DNA of 64,000 bases from Caballeronia zhejiangensis (GCF_000698575.1 NZ_JFHD01000016.1:1-64000); one strand, 5' to 3'. Shown: positions 48,616 to 57,965, numbered from the stretch's first letter. Numbers and translations: made by a program. The notes: generated by a model from the sequence alone, not told the origin.

Positions 48616-49041
48616 TTCCTCCCTTGTGCGTCCCGAGGCGCTTGCCGGCTGCGACCCGAGGCAATACCGATCGATCTGGGCCTGAACACCCTCTTTACAA
48701 CGGACCGGACCAACCGGATCGGCCAGCAGTGAGACTTAAGGCTGGAAAACTAAACGGTCGCGCCGTCCGTCTCACCGCTAGCTTCTGAAGCGCGGCATCT
48801 GGCCAAACCAGTCTGAGCGGTACCGCGAGCGCGGGAGCGTGGCGCGCGCCGGCTGGAAAGCGATGCCTGAAGCGGCTGGTCGTCGCACGCGCCCTGCGGG
48901 ACTCTCGTTGAACGGCTAGATTTTTGCACCCATATCTGAGGGGGCGCGGATAGGCTAATCCCGAACCTAGGACGCAGCGCGATCGAGGCGAAGCTCATTC
49001 CGGTCTTGCGCTGGTAAACGTTGCGAAGGCCCCGTCGCGCA
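48616..49041. other. Intergenic region
   Basis: About 430 bases with no credible gene. CTAAACGGTCG (48750-48760) is a variant of the CTAAAACGGTCG copy at 42032. Confidence 0.35.
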
Positions 49042-49290
49042 TCAAAGACCGGGCGGCTCGTTCTCCTCTTTCTGAGAACCAAGCCACTCCTTCGCTTTGG
49101 TGAGCTGCTGCTTTCGGTAGGCTAGGACATCTTCGGTTCGCACAAACATCTCAACCCCGTCGCGGTGATGCAGCGGAAGTAATCCCTGCTGAATCAGCTT
49201 TATCACATGAGGCCGCGACACGAAAAGCAGGCCTGCGACTTGTGCGACGGAGATTGTACCGTCCCCTGCCTCGTCCAAATTTGACGTCAT
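49042..49290 (-). CDS. Small helix-turn-helix (excisionase-type) DNA-binding protein
   Basis: An 82-aa protein with a MerR/excisionase-like helix-turn-helix: ISVAQVAGLLFVSRPHVIKL, then GLLPLHHRDGVEMFVRTEDV and LAYRKQQ. This arrangement is also found in the antitoxins of some PIN systems, but no PIN gene is adjacent. Start ATG 49290 is set by GGAGGAGAG directly upstream; the frame remains open to 49365. It is divergent from the gene at 49628 and may regulate it or act in excision. Confidence 0.7.
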   Translation of the reverse strand: MTSNLDEAGDGTISVAQVAGLLFVSRPHVIKLIQQGLLPLHHRDGVEMFVRTEDVLAYRKQQLTKAKEWLGSQKEENEPPGL

Positions 49291-49578
49291 CTCTCCTCCT
49301 TGCCCGTCGACAAAGGCAGTCTGACTTCCGCGCGTTCTTGATACAACGTGCTCCCAAATTAGCACAAACGTCGGCCCGTCCGTTCGCGGGGGGCCAAACG
49401 TTCAAACCGAGGCTACGTCGGTTCGGTAGGTGTTTGGCTGCGACGGGCCTCCCCGCAATAGATTCGCTTGCCTTTATAGCTTCCGGTTGCGTGGACATTA
49501 GCGGAGTCGTTCGATCGCTCGAATACGCCGTCATCCGCCTCATTTTTGATAAATCATATGGCCATGTGGATGCAATCA

Positions 49579-49606
49579 TTTTAGGTAAGGCGGTCGCTAT
49601 ACGTTC
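49579..49606 (+). promoter_or_regulatory. TTTTAGG and TCGCTATA elements before the IS5-domain gene
   Basis: TTTTAGG (49579-49585) and TCGCTATA (49594-49601) lie within 50 bases of ATG 49628. CGCTATA is also the -10-like part of the W upstream block. The spacing differs from the W block, so common control is only suggested. Confidence 0.35.
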
Positions 49607-49627
49607 CTTGAACTGAGGAGCGACAGC

Positions 49628-50725
49628 ATGTGGCTGCATTCGATTGAACGCAAGAACGGGCGATTAGAAGGGAAAGTAATTGACAACGACGGTAGCGTAG
49701 ATTGGATAGAGGCATCTTCGTTATGGCGGGTCAAAATGCGAGAGTCTGGTAAAACCAAGCTCAGATTTACGACAAATTTCGACGATTGGGAAGTCTCGGA
49801 CTCGGCGGAATATCTAGCCTTGTCAGGCATGCATTACTGCGGCCCGGGTGACTCTCACAAAATCTACGTCGCGCACTATCTAGGCTTGCGCGTGCTGATT
49901 CCTGCCCTGGTTGTAGTTAAGGCACTTTTCACGCCAAACTCTATCTTCTTCAATCATCTTTATCGCCCGACAAGCCTCGACCAAATTGTTGCGCCGGTAA
50001 TGCAGGCAAAAGGCCTTGGCTGTGTACTGATACATCGCGGATTGTCCCGCCGCATATGGGCAACACCGCCTAAACCAGCGCTTCTCCAGTGGATGTATTT
50101 CTTTCCGTCGGCACGCGAAGCGTTTGCTTCCATCCGCGCGAACGCTTTGCGTAGAGCTATTGGCCTTGAATTGCCGAAGCTGCTGGCTGATGGCGTGCTC
50201 ACAGGTTCGCTTCACGGGCGAGTTTTTGTCGCGTCTTCGATGTCTTTGCATCGCTTGAAACCACAAGAGCAGGCTTTCTCCTGGGGTGGAGAACAACCAG
50301 TCGAGTTCACACTTCAGTCGAGTCAAGGTGCTCTGGAAAATCTGAATCCCATACTGAAGAACACGAACCTCATTGAAGGACCGAATGGATGGGGTCTCGC
50401 CGACACCGAATGGTCACAACTGAAACATATCGTCCGACCCTATCATTTAGAAGCCTCGAACGATGACCGAACGCTAATAGATGCAATTCTTATCAAACTC
50501 GCGACCGGGATGGGGTGGCGCAGTGTGAACGGAATGTTGGGAAACGCAACGAAAGTGAGTTCCTTTTACCAACGTCTTCGACAATCCGGTCGATGGGAAG
50601 AATTCGAGGCATCGCTACTCCGGCTTCGGCAAGGAGAAGAGCAAGCTTCCTTGGTGCCGCGCCAGGGCGCCGTTCTATTTGCGCACAACCCGAGAATAAG
50701 GCTGCGTCCACGCAAGCGCACTTAG
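49628..50725 (+). CDS. Protein with C-terminal IS5-type DNA-binding domain (DUF4096-like)
   Basis: A 365-aa protein with an unassigned N-terminal region of about 240 residues, including a hydrophobic run IYVAHYLGLRVLIPALVVVK. The C-terminal domain matches the N-terminal DNA-binding domain of IS5 transposases: GLADTEWSQLKHIVRPYHLE, DAILIKLATGMGWRSVNGML and SSFYQRLRQSGRWEEFEASL. The IS5 catalytic domain is absent, so it cannot transpose itself. GAGGAG seven bases before ATG 49628 is a strong ribosome site. Its place downstream of tnsABC and its transposase-derived DNA-binding domain suggest a targeting or accessory role like that of TnsE, but this is inference. Confidence 0.6.
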   Translation: MWLHSIERKNGRLEGKVIDNDGSVDWIEASSLWRVKMRESGKTKLRFTTNFDDWEVSDSAEYLALSGMHYCGPGDSHKIYVAHYLGLRVLIPALVVVKALFTPNSIFFNHLYRPTSLDQIVAPVMQAKGLGCVLIHRGLSRRIWATPPKPALLQWMYFFPSAREAFASIRANALRRAIGLELPKLLADGVLTGSLHGRVFVASSMSLHRLKPQEQAFSWGGEQPVEFTLQSSQGALENLNPILKNTNLIEGPNGWGLADTEWSQLKHIVRPYHLEASNDDRTLIDAILIKLATGMGWRSVNGMLGNATKVSSFYQRLRQSGRWEEFEASLLRLRQGEEQASLVPRQGAVLFAHNPRIRLRPRKRT

Positions 50726-51455
50726 TTTGACTGCGAATGCTTGTCGACTTCGGGACTGAAGCGCCCTTCATGGTCGGCGCGCGCAAGCACGCTCGGCAGA
50801 CAGAGGAGGCTACCAGATCACCATCGACGCGATCTCCCACAGAAAGTCTCCTTCAGCATGCCGCGAAGCGCATCACGGCAAACGCATGAGCAGAAAGTGG
50901 ATTTTTGTGGCGCCACGCGAAAAAAGACGCGTTTCGAGAACATTGGGTGTTATTTCGCTGCTCCCTGACAAGCAGAGGATGGACGGCAACTTGCCGTTGC
51001 CCTGTGCGGCAAATCCGGGCATGCATGACTGCGGTCGGCTGGCGTGCGAATGATGTCGCAGAGGCGAATCGGTAGTCGTGCGCAGAAGTTGATCGGACGT
51101 TTGCCACGCGCGTGCACGGTCGGTCGGGTTCGCGTGGAAGCGGTCGGCACGTCCTCAAGCACGCCTGCGCCGAGCAGCGGAGATTAAGCTGTGAACGGGC
51201 AGCCTTGATTCCGCAAGAAGAAATGGAGCGCGCAGGCGCCTCCTCGCCACGCGATGAGGCTCGCTGCGACGGAGTGTGAAAGGCACCCATAGCGGTGCTC
51301 GTCGCCCCCAAAAAAAGGGGTGGTCTGCTGGCCCGCGAAAACAGAACACAGCCGACTTAGCACCCTCAAATTAACGACGTTGTGCAATCACCAAGCACCC
51401 GATTTCGCCTGGATAAAAGCCGCAGCGAACGATCTCTGCGGCATATCGGGTCGAT
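50726..51455. other. Non-coding region with a diverged repeat
   Basis: About 730 bases downstream of W2 without a credible gene. Bases 51080-51160 resemble 55850-55930 along about 80 bases, centred on TTTGCCACGCG (51100-51110). In minus-strand translation both give TAS...ARGKRxxNxCxR, so they may be relics of a once-coding sequence. Confidence 0.4.
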
Positions 51456-52109
51456 TCAATGCCGGGTGTACGGTGCTTGGCTCGCGTGCAATACGCTTGC
51501 AATCGAGCCGGGATGACTCAACTGGTCTTCCATGCTCCCCGCCAACAGCAGGTTGACTGCATGACGCTGAATCGATGCGCCATCGCCTAAGACGCTCGCG
51601 CGTTTGAGGCGGTTTCCAACCGCAACCATCGCTGTAATCAGCTCGGGCGAGAACGATGTTGCGGCCTGCGCTTTGTGAGGCTTGAGCGCTGCGGAACTGG
51701 ACGGGAGGGCAAAGCCCACCTTGCCGAAAAGACAGTTGTACGGGGCAGTGTCGGGTAGCAACAGTGCGAAGGCACTCTCGCCAGCGCTCTTCCAAGTCCT
51801 CATTGCGGCCCTGATTTCTGAGGCGTTTGCATCGGATAACCAGTGGACATGGAGGCCCCAGGTCGTAAGCGTGAACTGATGCAGTTGAGCTGAAGCGTGT
51901 TGCACCGTCTGGGACGTGAGCGACACGGGGGCGTCTGCCTTCAACGCTACGTCTAAAGCCTCGTAATCGTGATGGTCAAGGGACGCAGTCAAAACAGGGA
52001 AGTCAGCAAGTACAGCTCGAGCCAGAGGGAATCCGTCTCTGAATTGCCAGGCTGCGGCGATTCCCCCTAATGCAAACAATCCACTGCTGTCTTCGATTTC
52101 GTAGTTCAT
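51456..52109 (-). CDS. Family W protein, copy 2 (unknown function)
   Basis: A 217-aa protein, the closest relative of W1 (3782-4432). Shared blocks: FRDGFPLARAVLADFPVLTA, LHVHWLSDANASEIRAAMRT, WKSAGESAFALLLPDTAPYN, CLFGKVGFALPSS and RHAVNLLLAG. No membrane segment or known catalytic motif is seen. ATG 52109 is 98 bases downstream of the conserved upstream block (52207-52244). A frameshifted X gene lies upstream on the same strand, as an X pseudogene does for W3, so W and X travel together. The function is unknown. Confidence 0.75.
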   Translation of the reverse strand: MNYEIEDSSGLFALGGIAAAWQFRDGFPLARAVLADFPVLTASLDHHDYEALDVALKADAPVSLTSQTVQHASAQLHQFTLTTWGLHVHWLSDANASEIRAAMRTWKSAGESAFALLLPDTAPYNCLFGKVGFALPSSSAALKPHKAQAATSFSPELITAMVAVGNRLKRASVLGDGASIQRHAVNLLLAGSMEDQLSHPGSIASVLHASQAPYTRH

Positions 52110-52206
52110 ATTCTACCTTGGGTTTTTCTGGACTTCCGGCTATCCGCCGGCTCTGGGTTTGTCTGGGCAGCTATCGCTGTCGTGAAAGCGACGTTGCTGC
52201 CTGAGA

Positions 52207-52244
52207 CATATAGCGATGTACTGTCGGGATCGCGTTTTCTAAAA
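52207..52244 (-). promoter_or_regulatory. Conserved upstream block of W2
   Basis: On the coding strand TTTTAGA, 22 bases, CGCTATATG, as for W1 and W3. A further TCTAAAACGG lies at 52261-52270. Conservation at three loci argues for a shared promoter/operator. Confidence 0.6.
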
Positions 52245-52358
52245 TGAAACACGGTGAACATCTAAAACGGATGCCGTACTGCGAAGCAACCGCTCGTAGC
52301 CCTCATCTATCCGATGACGTTTGTCGACCGACGAACCCGTCGGAGAAACGCAACTTAT

Positions 52359-53031
52359 TTACGCGTGGAGGGTGACCGCGCCAGCGGCGCTAATCGACCC
52401 ATAGACTTGATGTAGCTGAGCCCGGTCCGTCAAGACGTTTGCGCGCTCTCGGTAGGCCGTGTTCTCGGCGACGATAGACGCGTAGAGCCTCGTGGATTGA
52501 AGCAGCCCGTCAAGAGACTGGAGAAGCATGGAATTCCACTTGTAGCGAACCGATGCGACGCAATCTGAAAGCACGTAAACAACGGTTAGAGCGCCGTCCA
52601 CCCGTTCAAGGACCGATGCAGCATCACCGTAGTCGAGCACGATTGACCCGGTACCAAGCCGAAGCATCGTCTGCACTGGCCCACTGCCCCAATCGGTCGT
52701 GTTGTAGGGAATGAGCCAATCTGCAGTTCGGGAGGCCCATTCGACTTCCATGTAGGGTGGAACGGTTACAACCATCATGGCGTCACCATCTACCGCCAGA
52801 CACGGATGCGGTCTCCGCTTCGGTAAAGTCAGTCATCGGCGTCGCTCCGATGCACATCTTCGCTAAAAGCCTCTCGAACAATTTGTTCGATGCGGAGAAC
52901 GACGCTGTCGGCAGCTTTGCGAACCTTTCGCGTGCCGAGTTGGGTAGCCGAAAGTTGTGCGATGCGAGGGTGCGCACAAGTGCTGACGCGACGAACTGTG
53001 GTATGTCGAACTCCGAGTCGATGCGGCGCAT
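52359..53031 (-). pseudogene. Family X gene, copy 3, frameshifted
   Basis: The N-terminal part (ATG 53031: MRRIDSEFDIPQFVASALVR ... SASNKLFERLLAKMCIGATP) and the C-terminal part (MMVVTVPPYMEVEWASRTAD to 52359) are in different frames. In the second frame the codons before MMVV read LTLPKRRPHPCLAVDGDA, matching FLPKELQQAISETH of copy 1. A single indel near 52825 therefore splits one gene of about 225 aa. The conserved core (VEWASRTADWLIPYN, LGTGSIVLDYGDA, VRYKW) is intact. The downstream part could still be translated from ATG 52778 (139 aa). Confidence 0.6.
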
Positions 53032-53407
53032 CGCTGTCTTCCAACCAGTGCAGGTCATATCACCGCCGCTCAACTTCGCTTGATGCGTTCGCCACTCTTT
53101 GCTTGCACTTAGCGTCAATCCGATATGCCGCAAACAGGCGTATATCCGCGTTCAGATGCGGAAGCGTCTCGTGGGTGAAAAGTACACAGCAATTTGCCAC
53201 GCGATACGGCCCTGGGGGGTGACGGAAAGGCCTGTGCGACCAAAGCGCGCTGCGACTTCGAATCTTCTCAATTGATACGCAATCCGTCGCAGACAGGCTC
53301 GACGCTCGGACAGCGACCGTCTCCTAGATACACCGCAACGTCAGTGTGTATCCGGGCTGCATCTCATCTTACAAAAGCCTGCACACCAATTGGCTTGAGC
53401 TCGCGAC

Positions 53408-53875
53408 CTAAAACCGGCTGTCGCCGCTATTCAAATGCAAACGCTTTGTTTCGCGTAATACCGCTTCTGCGAGATCCGATGCACGCGCAGGCGTGCACGG
53501 CATGTCCTTCTCGAGCCCGAAAAAGCTCCATTTCATAAGTCGGAGGGCAAGGTCAACACCGTCCGGAGGTATGCCAAGCTTTTCTGTCGTTGCCGCAATC
53601 AAGTCTGCTACGGCCAAGACAACATCGGAGTTCGCATTTTTGACATCATTTTCCCCTTGCGAACTCAAATCTTTGAAGCGCAGGCAGCACAGGTAAATGG
53701 CATCAAAGGCGGCCACTATCCGTGCGGATGGCGGAGTTACTGTCGAGCGGCTGTCCCGCAGGAGCACGCCTGCCCGGGAGAGCCGTGCAGAAGACAGTTG
53801 CTCATTTGCTGTAACTTCATCTACTGAGACCAACTGAGTTGACCGACTACACGGATTATCGATGTGCTTGCTCAT
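53408..53875 (-). CDS. Hypothetical protein
   Basis: I do not recognise this 155-aa protein. The middle is helical and well ordered (AFDAIYLCCLRFKDLSSQGE; VVLAVADLIAATTEKLGIPP; VDLALRLMKWSFFGLE). Its last codons, CGG TTT TAG, form a copy of the dispersed GTTTTAG motif (53407-53417), so this repeat supplies the stop codon. It lies upstream of the frameshifted X gene on the same strand. Confidence 0.5.
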   Translation of the reverse strand: MSKHIDNPCSRSTQLVSVDEVTANEQLSSARLSRAGVLLRDSRSTVTPPSARIVAAFDAIYLCCLRFKDLSSQGENDVKNANSDVVLAVADLIAATTEKLGIPPDGVDLALRLMKWSFFGLEKDMPCTPARASDLAEAVLRETKRLHLNSGDSRF

Positions 53876-54984
53876 CTGGCTGTCTACCAGTTTGTCATAC
53901 GCCTAGGAGCTTTTGACGTGGGGCGGCATCAATGCGCGAGCGCAATAACTTCAGCGAAAAGGACTGCTCGCAAACGCTCCGGTTCCGCCACATGCCGATC
54001 ATCGTTAAGCTTGGCGACGGCATGTGCAAGTAAAATCGTGGCATCCTGTCGGGATCGCAGCCCCACAGAGACAAGCCAATACGCTCTCTTTCAAATACAC
54101 GCGAAGCTGCAGACGAAGCGAGGAAGACGGCAGGTATCAATATAATTTTACTTCTAACCCGCGAATAGGCGCGCGTGACTCACCGCGCGACTTGAGTATA
54201 GATCAAACTAGCGCAATCACACGATTATCTTGACGTGGATAACCCACCCCAAGACATTGCGCGTTGGTGTCGCCGTCCCGGTCGAGTCTGGCAAATTGCT
54301 CTTGACTGTCCAACGCGGTCCTCTCGGCTTCGGCCGCAGCCGTGCAGCGAGGTCTGGCCTGTGAGCCGAGTCATTTCGAAAGTTTGGCTACCAAGAGTTC
54401 GATAGCCACCTTACCCTACGACGCTAAGCCTCTTATGCCATCCTGTCTCAGGCAGGGTAAACCGCTACGGTTCCGACGTTGGTAGAACCGAGCCTGCCGG
54501 CAGGATCCGGCCTTACACCAAATCGCCGATCGTCCCGTCGAGCCACCGGCAGCACTTCTCTATCTCCATCGGTCGTTCATAAACGACTCGGCACGCAAAT
54601 TGAACGTCTATCCGAACCACAAGTGCGCCATTGAGATGCCAGAGGGCTCTCGGCTAGCCGAGAGCGGGGTCGGCACGCGTGGCTGAGCCGACTCTATCCT
54701 GTACCACATCGCAATGCTGACCGACTTTACGTTTCAGGACGCTGCTTGTGACTGCGAAGTTGGCCAAAGAAGCCTAGACAGAGTCGGTTTTGAGAAGCCA
54801 TCGCACGAGCAGGCTGTGGCATCGATCCTTTCAGCACCGCCAAGCCTTGTTCGATTTTCTTACTGCGATTGAACGACTTTGACGTCAACGGGCAGACAAA
54901 CGCGACGAACGTCAAGCCAATGTTGGCGGCGTGTTCCATCACAAAAGGGCCGGCATAGCGCTTGTTTGGAAAAATCAGAACAAG
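53876..54984. other. Long stretch without a convincing gene
   Basis: About 1.1 kb. The only candidate is a minus-strand frame ending at 54727 (from ATG 54942, MEHAANIGLTFVAFVCPLTS), which I cannot support. A perfect 18-bp palindrome CTCTCGGCTAGCCGAGAG lies at 54647-54664. The rest shows no recognisable element. Confidence 0.4.
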
Positions 54985-55022
54985 TATTAAAAAATCGCGG
55001 CTTATCAAAGCCGCGATTTCTA
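54985..55022 (-). terminator. Rho-independent terminator of W3
   Basis: On the minus strand a perfect stem AAATCGCGGCTT / AAGCCGCGATTT with a four-base loop is followed by a T-run. It lies 12 bases past the W3 stop codon. Confidence 0.9.
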
Positions 55023-55034
55023 ATCATTCCAGCC

Positions 55035-55700
55035 TCAGTGCACCGACATTCCCCCGTCTGCCATCACAGGCTTGTCGCGCATCACATTGCCGTGTACATA
55101 TTGCTGCTGGCGGGGACTCACAAGCAGGTTGACAATGACCCGGTCCAGAGGGGTATCCGGAATGTCGGTAGTAGCCTGGGCCTCGACAAATCCACTGCTC
55201 GCAACATCGCTGACCATGTCAAAGAATTCTTGCGAAGGCTCCGAACGAATTTGGTCCCTGAAGCGGTCGAGCGTCATGCTGCCTGCAGCATAGTCTATGA
55301 CTACATAGGCCATTTGGTCTGAATGGCCAATTGCGATGGGGACCTGCCCGCGCTTTCTCCACGCATCAACTGCGCGCCAAACATCACCGTCAGACATATC
55401 TGCGAGCCAATAGAACTGCACGCCACCGACCTGAAAGCGAATGGTCATAATCTGCATCTTGTCACCTGCTCGCGAAAGGCTCGCTATATTTCCGAATCCG
55501 AAGCAACTGGGGGCATTTCCGTTCTGATGTGCCTGCATAAAGGTATTGAACTCTGAAGGGTCCACCGTTGCATTCAAGACAGGCAAGTTTCCCGGAAACT
55601 GCTTCGCCATTTGGCACGAAGACTTGAACTCGGCGTTCCGACTAAGGCCGCCAATAGCCAGCATAGAGAACGTGGTATCGAAAAGCGTATTTTTAGGCAT
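55035..55700 (-). CDS. Family W protein, copy 3 (unknown function)
   Basis: A 221-aa protein of family W, more diverged than W1 and W2. The blocks are NLPVLNATVDPSEFNTF, GGVQFYWLADMSDGDVWRAV, DAWRKRGQVPIAIGHS and DRVIVNLLVSPRQQ. No membrane segment is present. It has a clear terminator and a shared upstream block (55757-55794) 57 bases before ATG 55700, so it is a self-contained single-gene unit. A decayed X gene lies upstream. The function is unknown. Confidence 0.72.
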   Translation of the reverse strand: MPKNTLFDTTFSMLAIGGLSRNAEFKSSCQMAKQFPGNLPVLNATVDPSEFNTFMQAHQNGNAPSCFGFGNIASLSRAGDKMQIMTIRFQVGGVQFYWLADMSDGDVWRAVDAWRKRGQVPIAIGHSDQMAYVVIDYAAGSMTLDRFRDQIRSEPSQEFFDMVSDVASSGFVEAQATTDIPDTPLDRVIVNLLVSPRQQQYVHGNVMRDKPVMADGGMSVH

Positions 55701-55756
55701 GGTTGGATTTCCCGTGTGTCCTGTCAGGTGAAGCAGCTATCGAAGTGCTGCTGTGA

Positions 55757-55794
55757 CATATAGCGAACGCATGGAAAACTGCAGAAATCTAAAA
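55757..55794 (-). promoter_or_regulatory. Conserved upstream block of W3
   Basis: On the coding strand TTTTAGA, 22 bases, CGCTATATG, identical in layout to W2. The sequence continues as TATGTCAC, as TATGTGAC does in W1. Confidence 0.6.
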
Positions 55795-56041
55795 CGGTGT
55801 CGCGTTGACTGAAGGCGACAAAAGCGGTTTTAGGTGGTGTCGCCCTCCGTGGGCAGAGATTGAATGAGCGTTTGCCACGCGCCGGTACGGCAATCTTGTT
55901 CCGGCGCGAAGCGGTCGCCACACCCTTGGGCTACGTCGCAATCGCAGTTCTAAAGCGAAAAACAATGGTCATCCAAAATGGATGGGGTGCCGCGAATCAG
56001 CGCCACGCGCGATTCATGCCTTTGCAACACGTTTTAGGTGG
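55788..56041. repeat. Cluster of CTAAAAC motifs in both orientations
   Basis: TCTAAAACGG (55788), GGTTTTAGGTGG (55826-55837), TCTAAAGCG (55949) and GTTTTAGGTGG (56031-56041) lie within 250 bases, with another, CCTAAAACC, at 56447. Between the second and third lies the TTTGCCACGCG repeat (55871). This may be a second set of TnsB-type sites or remains of earlier insertions. Confidence 0.4.
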
Positions 56042-56055
56042 AGGCGAAGCCGCCC

Positions 56056-56365
56056 CTAACCGCGCAACTTGCCTAGATTGAACGTCACAGCACCGGCAGC
56101 GCTGATGAGGCCGTAGACCAGGCGCTCGTGGCCGCGGTCCGGCGATAGCTTTGTGCGCGCTCGATCCGTCATGCTCTCCGCAACGATAGACGCGTAAAAC
56201 TTCGTCGCCTCGAACAGTCCTTCGAGGGAGTCCAGCAAGGGACTCGACCGGTGCAGTACCGACGCAATGCTATCTGAAGCGCATAAACAACGACTAGAGC
56301 GCCGTCCACCTGCTCAAGGACCAGTGCCGCCTCGACGTAGTCGAGCGCGATTGAGCCGGCTCACA
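56056..56365 (-). pseudogene. Family X pseudogene
   Basis: Minus-strand fragments GSIALDYVEAALVLEQVDGA-LVVVYAL, then after a frame change LDSLEGLFEATKFYASIVAE and GLISAAGAVTFNL, match copy 3 (GSIVLDYGDAASVLERVDGA; LQSLDGLLQSTRLYASIVAE; GSISAAGAVTL). A short deletion removes the VRYKW part, and the N-terminal half is missing. It lies between two CTAAAAC motifs (56031 and 56447). Confidence 0.7.
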
Positions 56366-56528
56366 TCGCCACTCGACGTCGAAGCCGTAAGCGCAGTGCC
56401 TAACACTGCTGCGCGGCCCGCGTTTCTCTAATTCTCACAGTGAAAACCTAAAACCAGCAGCACGCCGACGACTTGGAGCGTTTAAACACCGCTCCCTTAA
56501 CTGGACACCTCCCCAACTTGGAAATACG

Positions 56529-57890
56529 GTGTCTTCAGTTAATACTTCGATTCATCTCAATACGATGGAACTCTTTGCCGGTGTCGGCGGCTTTAGACTT
56601 GGTCTCGAACGGGTCCACGGAAGCCCATTTCACGTCAATCTCAGCAATCAGTTTGAACCGAGCCGCAAGGTACAGCACGCAAGCAACGTGTACAAAGCCC
56701 GGTGGTCGGGTGATATTCACCTGAACGAGGACATTGCGGCCGTCTTGAATTCAGATGCAGGACGCGATGCTATCCGCGCTGCCGACCCGGATGTCGTGGT
56801 CGGCGGCTTCCCCTGCCAAGACTATTCTGTTGCCAAACCGCTGTCGAAATCGGCAGGCATCGCGGGTAAGAAGGGCGTTCTCTGGTGGTCGATTGCAGAG
56901 TTGCTCAAGCAGCGACTTGCCGACGGAAAGCCCGTCAAATATCTTATTCTTGAAAACGTGGACCGGTTGATTTCGTCGCCCGCTCTGTGCCGGGGCCGAG
57001 ACTTCTCCATGGTCTTGTCCACGCTGTTCCAGCTTGGGTACGCGGCCGAATGGCGCGTAGTTAACGCCGCAGACTACGGGTTCTCGCAACGCCGACGCCG
57101 TACCTTCATCGTTGCGTATCACGAGAATACCGACGTCTTTCAAAAAGCGAAGCGAGATATGGCTACGAACTCGGCTGACTGGTTTATGCGGTCTACCCTA
57201 ACTCGCGCCCTGCCGGCCAAGCCTGCAAATCAATACGATGGTGGGGCCCCAGCTTTCCGCGTACGGAACGACCCGTTTCAGGAACAAATGTCCTATCGCG
57301 CACTTTCAAATGGCAAAACCCGTTTCGAAAACGCCGGATTGATGCTCGACGGTTACGTATGGACTTCGCAGGTTACACCTGCCGCGCTAAGTGATTTCTC
57401 GGACTTTACCGGTAGTGTAGGCGCGTTGACGTTAGGAGACGTCGTTCGTAAGACCGGCCCGGTCCCGACAAATTTCTACGTATCGGACGCTGACAAGCCA
57501 AAGTGGGCGGCAGCAAAAGCGGCGAAGAAAGCTCTCCGATTCAAGGATGGGTTCGAGTATGAATACTCGGAAGGGGCAATGGCGTTCCCAGACCCACTCG
57601 ACCGACCTTCCAGAACCATTATTACTTCCGAAGGGGGGACCAGCGCGACGCGGACCAAGCATGTTGTGGCCAGCCATTCAGGGAGACTCCGGCGGCTAAC
57701 TCCGGAAGAGCTAGAAGAACTCAACGGTTTCCCGCGTGGGTTTACGGACGTCTCCGGTGTTAGCGACGTCGCTCGTGCGATGTTAATGGGCAACGCCCTG
57801 GTAGTGGGGCTTGTTACACGGATTGGAGAAGCTCTTTTTAACGCGCACGTCAGCGCTGCCAAAACTACAAGTCCGTGCCCTACCCGCTGA
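56529..57890 (+). CDS. DNA cytosine-5 methyltransferase
   Basis: A 453-aa C5 methyltransferase. Motif I MELFAGVGGFRLGLE (AdoMet site), motif IV GGFPCQDYSVA (catalytic Cys96), motif VI LENVDRL (Glu142), motif VIII QRRRRTFIVAY, motif IX near RRLTPEELEELNGFP and motif X MGNALVVGLV are all present. It transfers a methyl group to cytosine C5 in a specific, unknown sequence. No restriction endonuclease is adjacent. It starts at GTG 56529 or ATG 56565. Downstream, 134 bases on, lies W4 on the same strand. It may protect against restriction or control cargo genes. Confidence 0.92.
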   Translation: MSSVNTSIHLNTMELFAGVGGFRLGLERVHGSPFHVNLSNQFEPSRKVQHASNVYKARWSGDIHLNEDIAAVLNSDAGRDAIRAADPDVVVGGFPCQDYSVAKPLSKSAGIAGKKGVLWWSIAELLKQRLADGKPVKYLILENVDRLISSPALCRGRDFSMVLSTLFQLGYAAEWRVVNAADYGFSQRRRRTFIVAYHENTDVFQKAKRDMATNSADWFMRSTLTRALPAKPANQYDGGAPAFRVRNDPFQEQMSYRALSNGKTRFENAGLMLDGYVWTSQVTPAALSDFSDFTGSVGALTLGDVVRKTGPVPTNFYVSDADKPKWAAAKAAKKALRFKDGFEYEYSEGAMAFPDPLDRPSRTIITSEGGTSATRTKHVVASHSGRLRRLTPEELEELNGFPRGFTDVSGVSDVARAMLMGNALVVGLVTRIGEALFNAHVSAAKTTSPCPTR

Positions 57891-57942
57891 TTTCTCGCAA
57901 TTTCGCCCGATTGATTGAGTAAACGTCCGAGAAAACTCTTAT

Positions 57943-57965
57943 CCAGACTTCAGATCGAAGTCTGG
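57943..57965 (+). terminator. Hairpin after the methyltransferase gene
   Basis: CCAGACTTC and GAAGTCTGG form a perfect 9-bp stem with a five-base loop, 52 bases past the stop codon. No T-run follows, so efficient termination is uncertain and W4 may be co-transcribed. Confidence 0.45.

Noticed and set aside
50853..51311. Long minus-strand open frame downstream of W2
   Set aside because: Composition is Arg/Ala/Ser-rich and random-looking, with no start signal or family-like block; likely a chance frame in GC-rich DNA.
54727..54942. Possible small minus-strand gene (MEHAANIGLTFVAFVCPLTS...)
   Set aside because: No ribosome site, family or operon support; only noted as a candidate.
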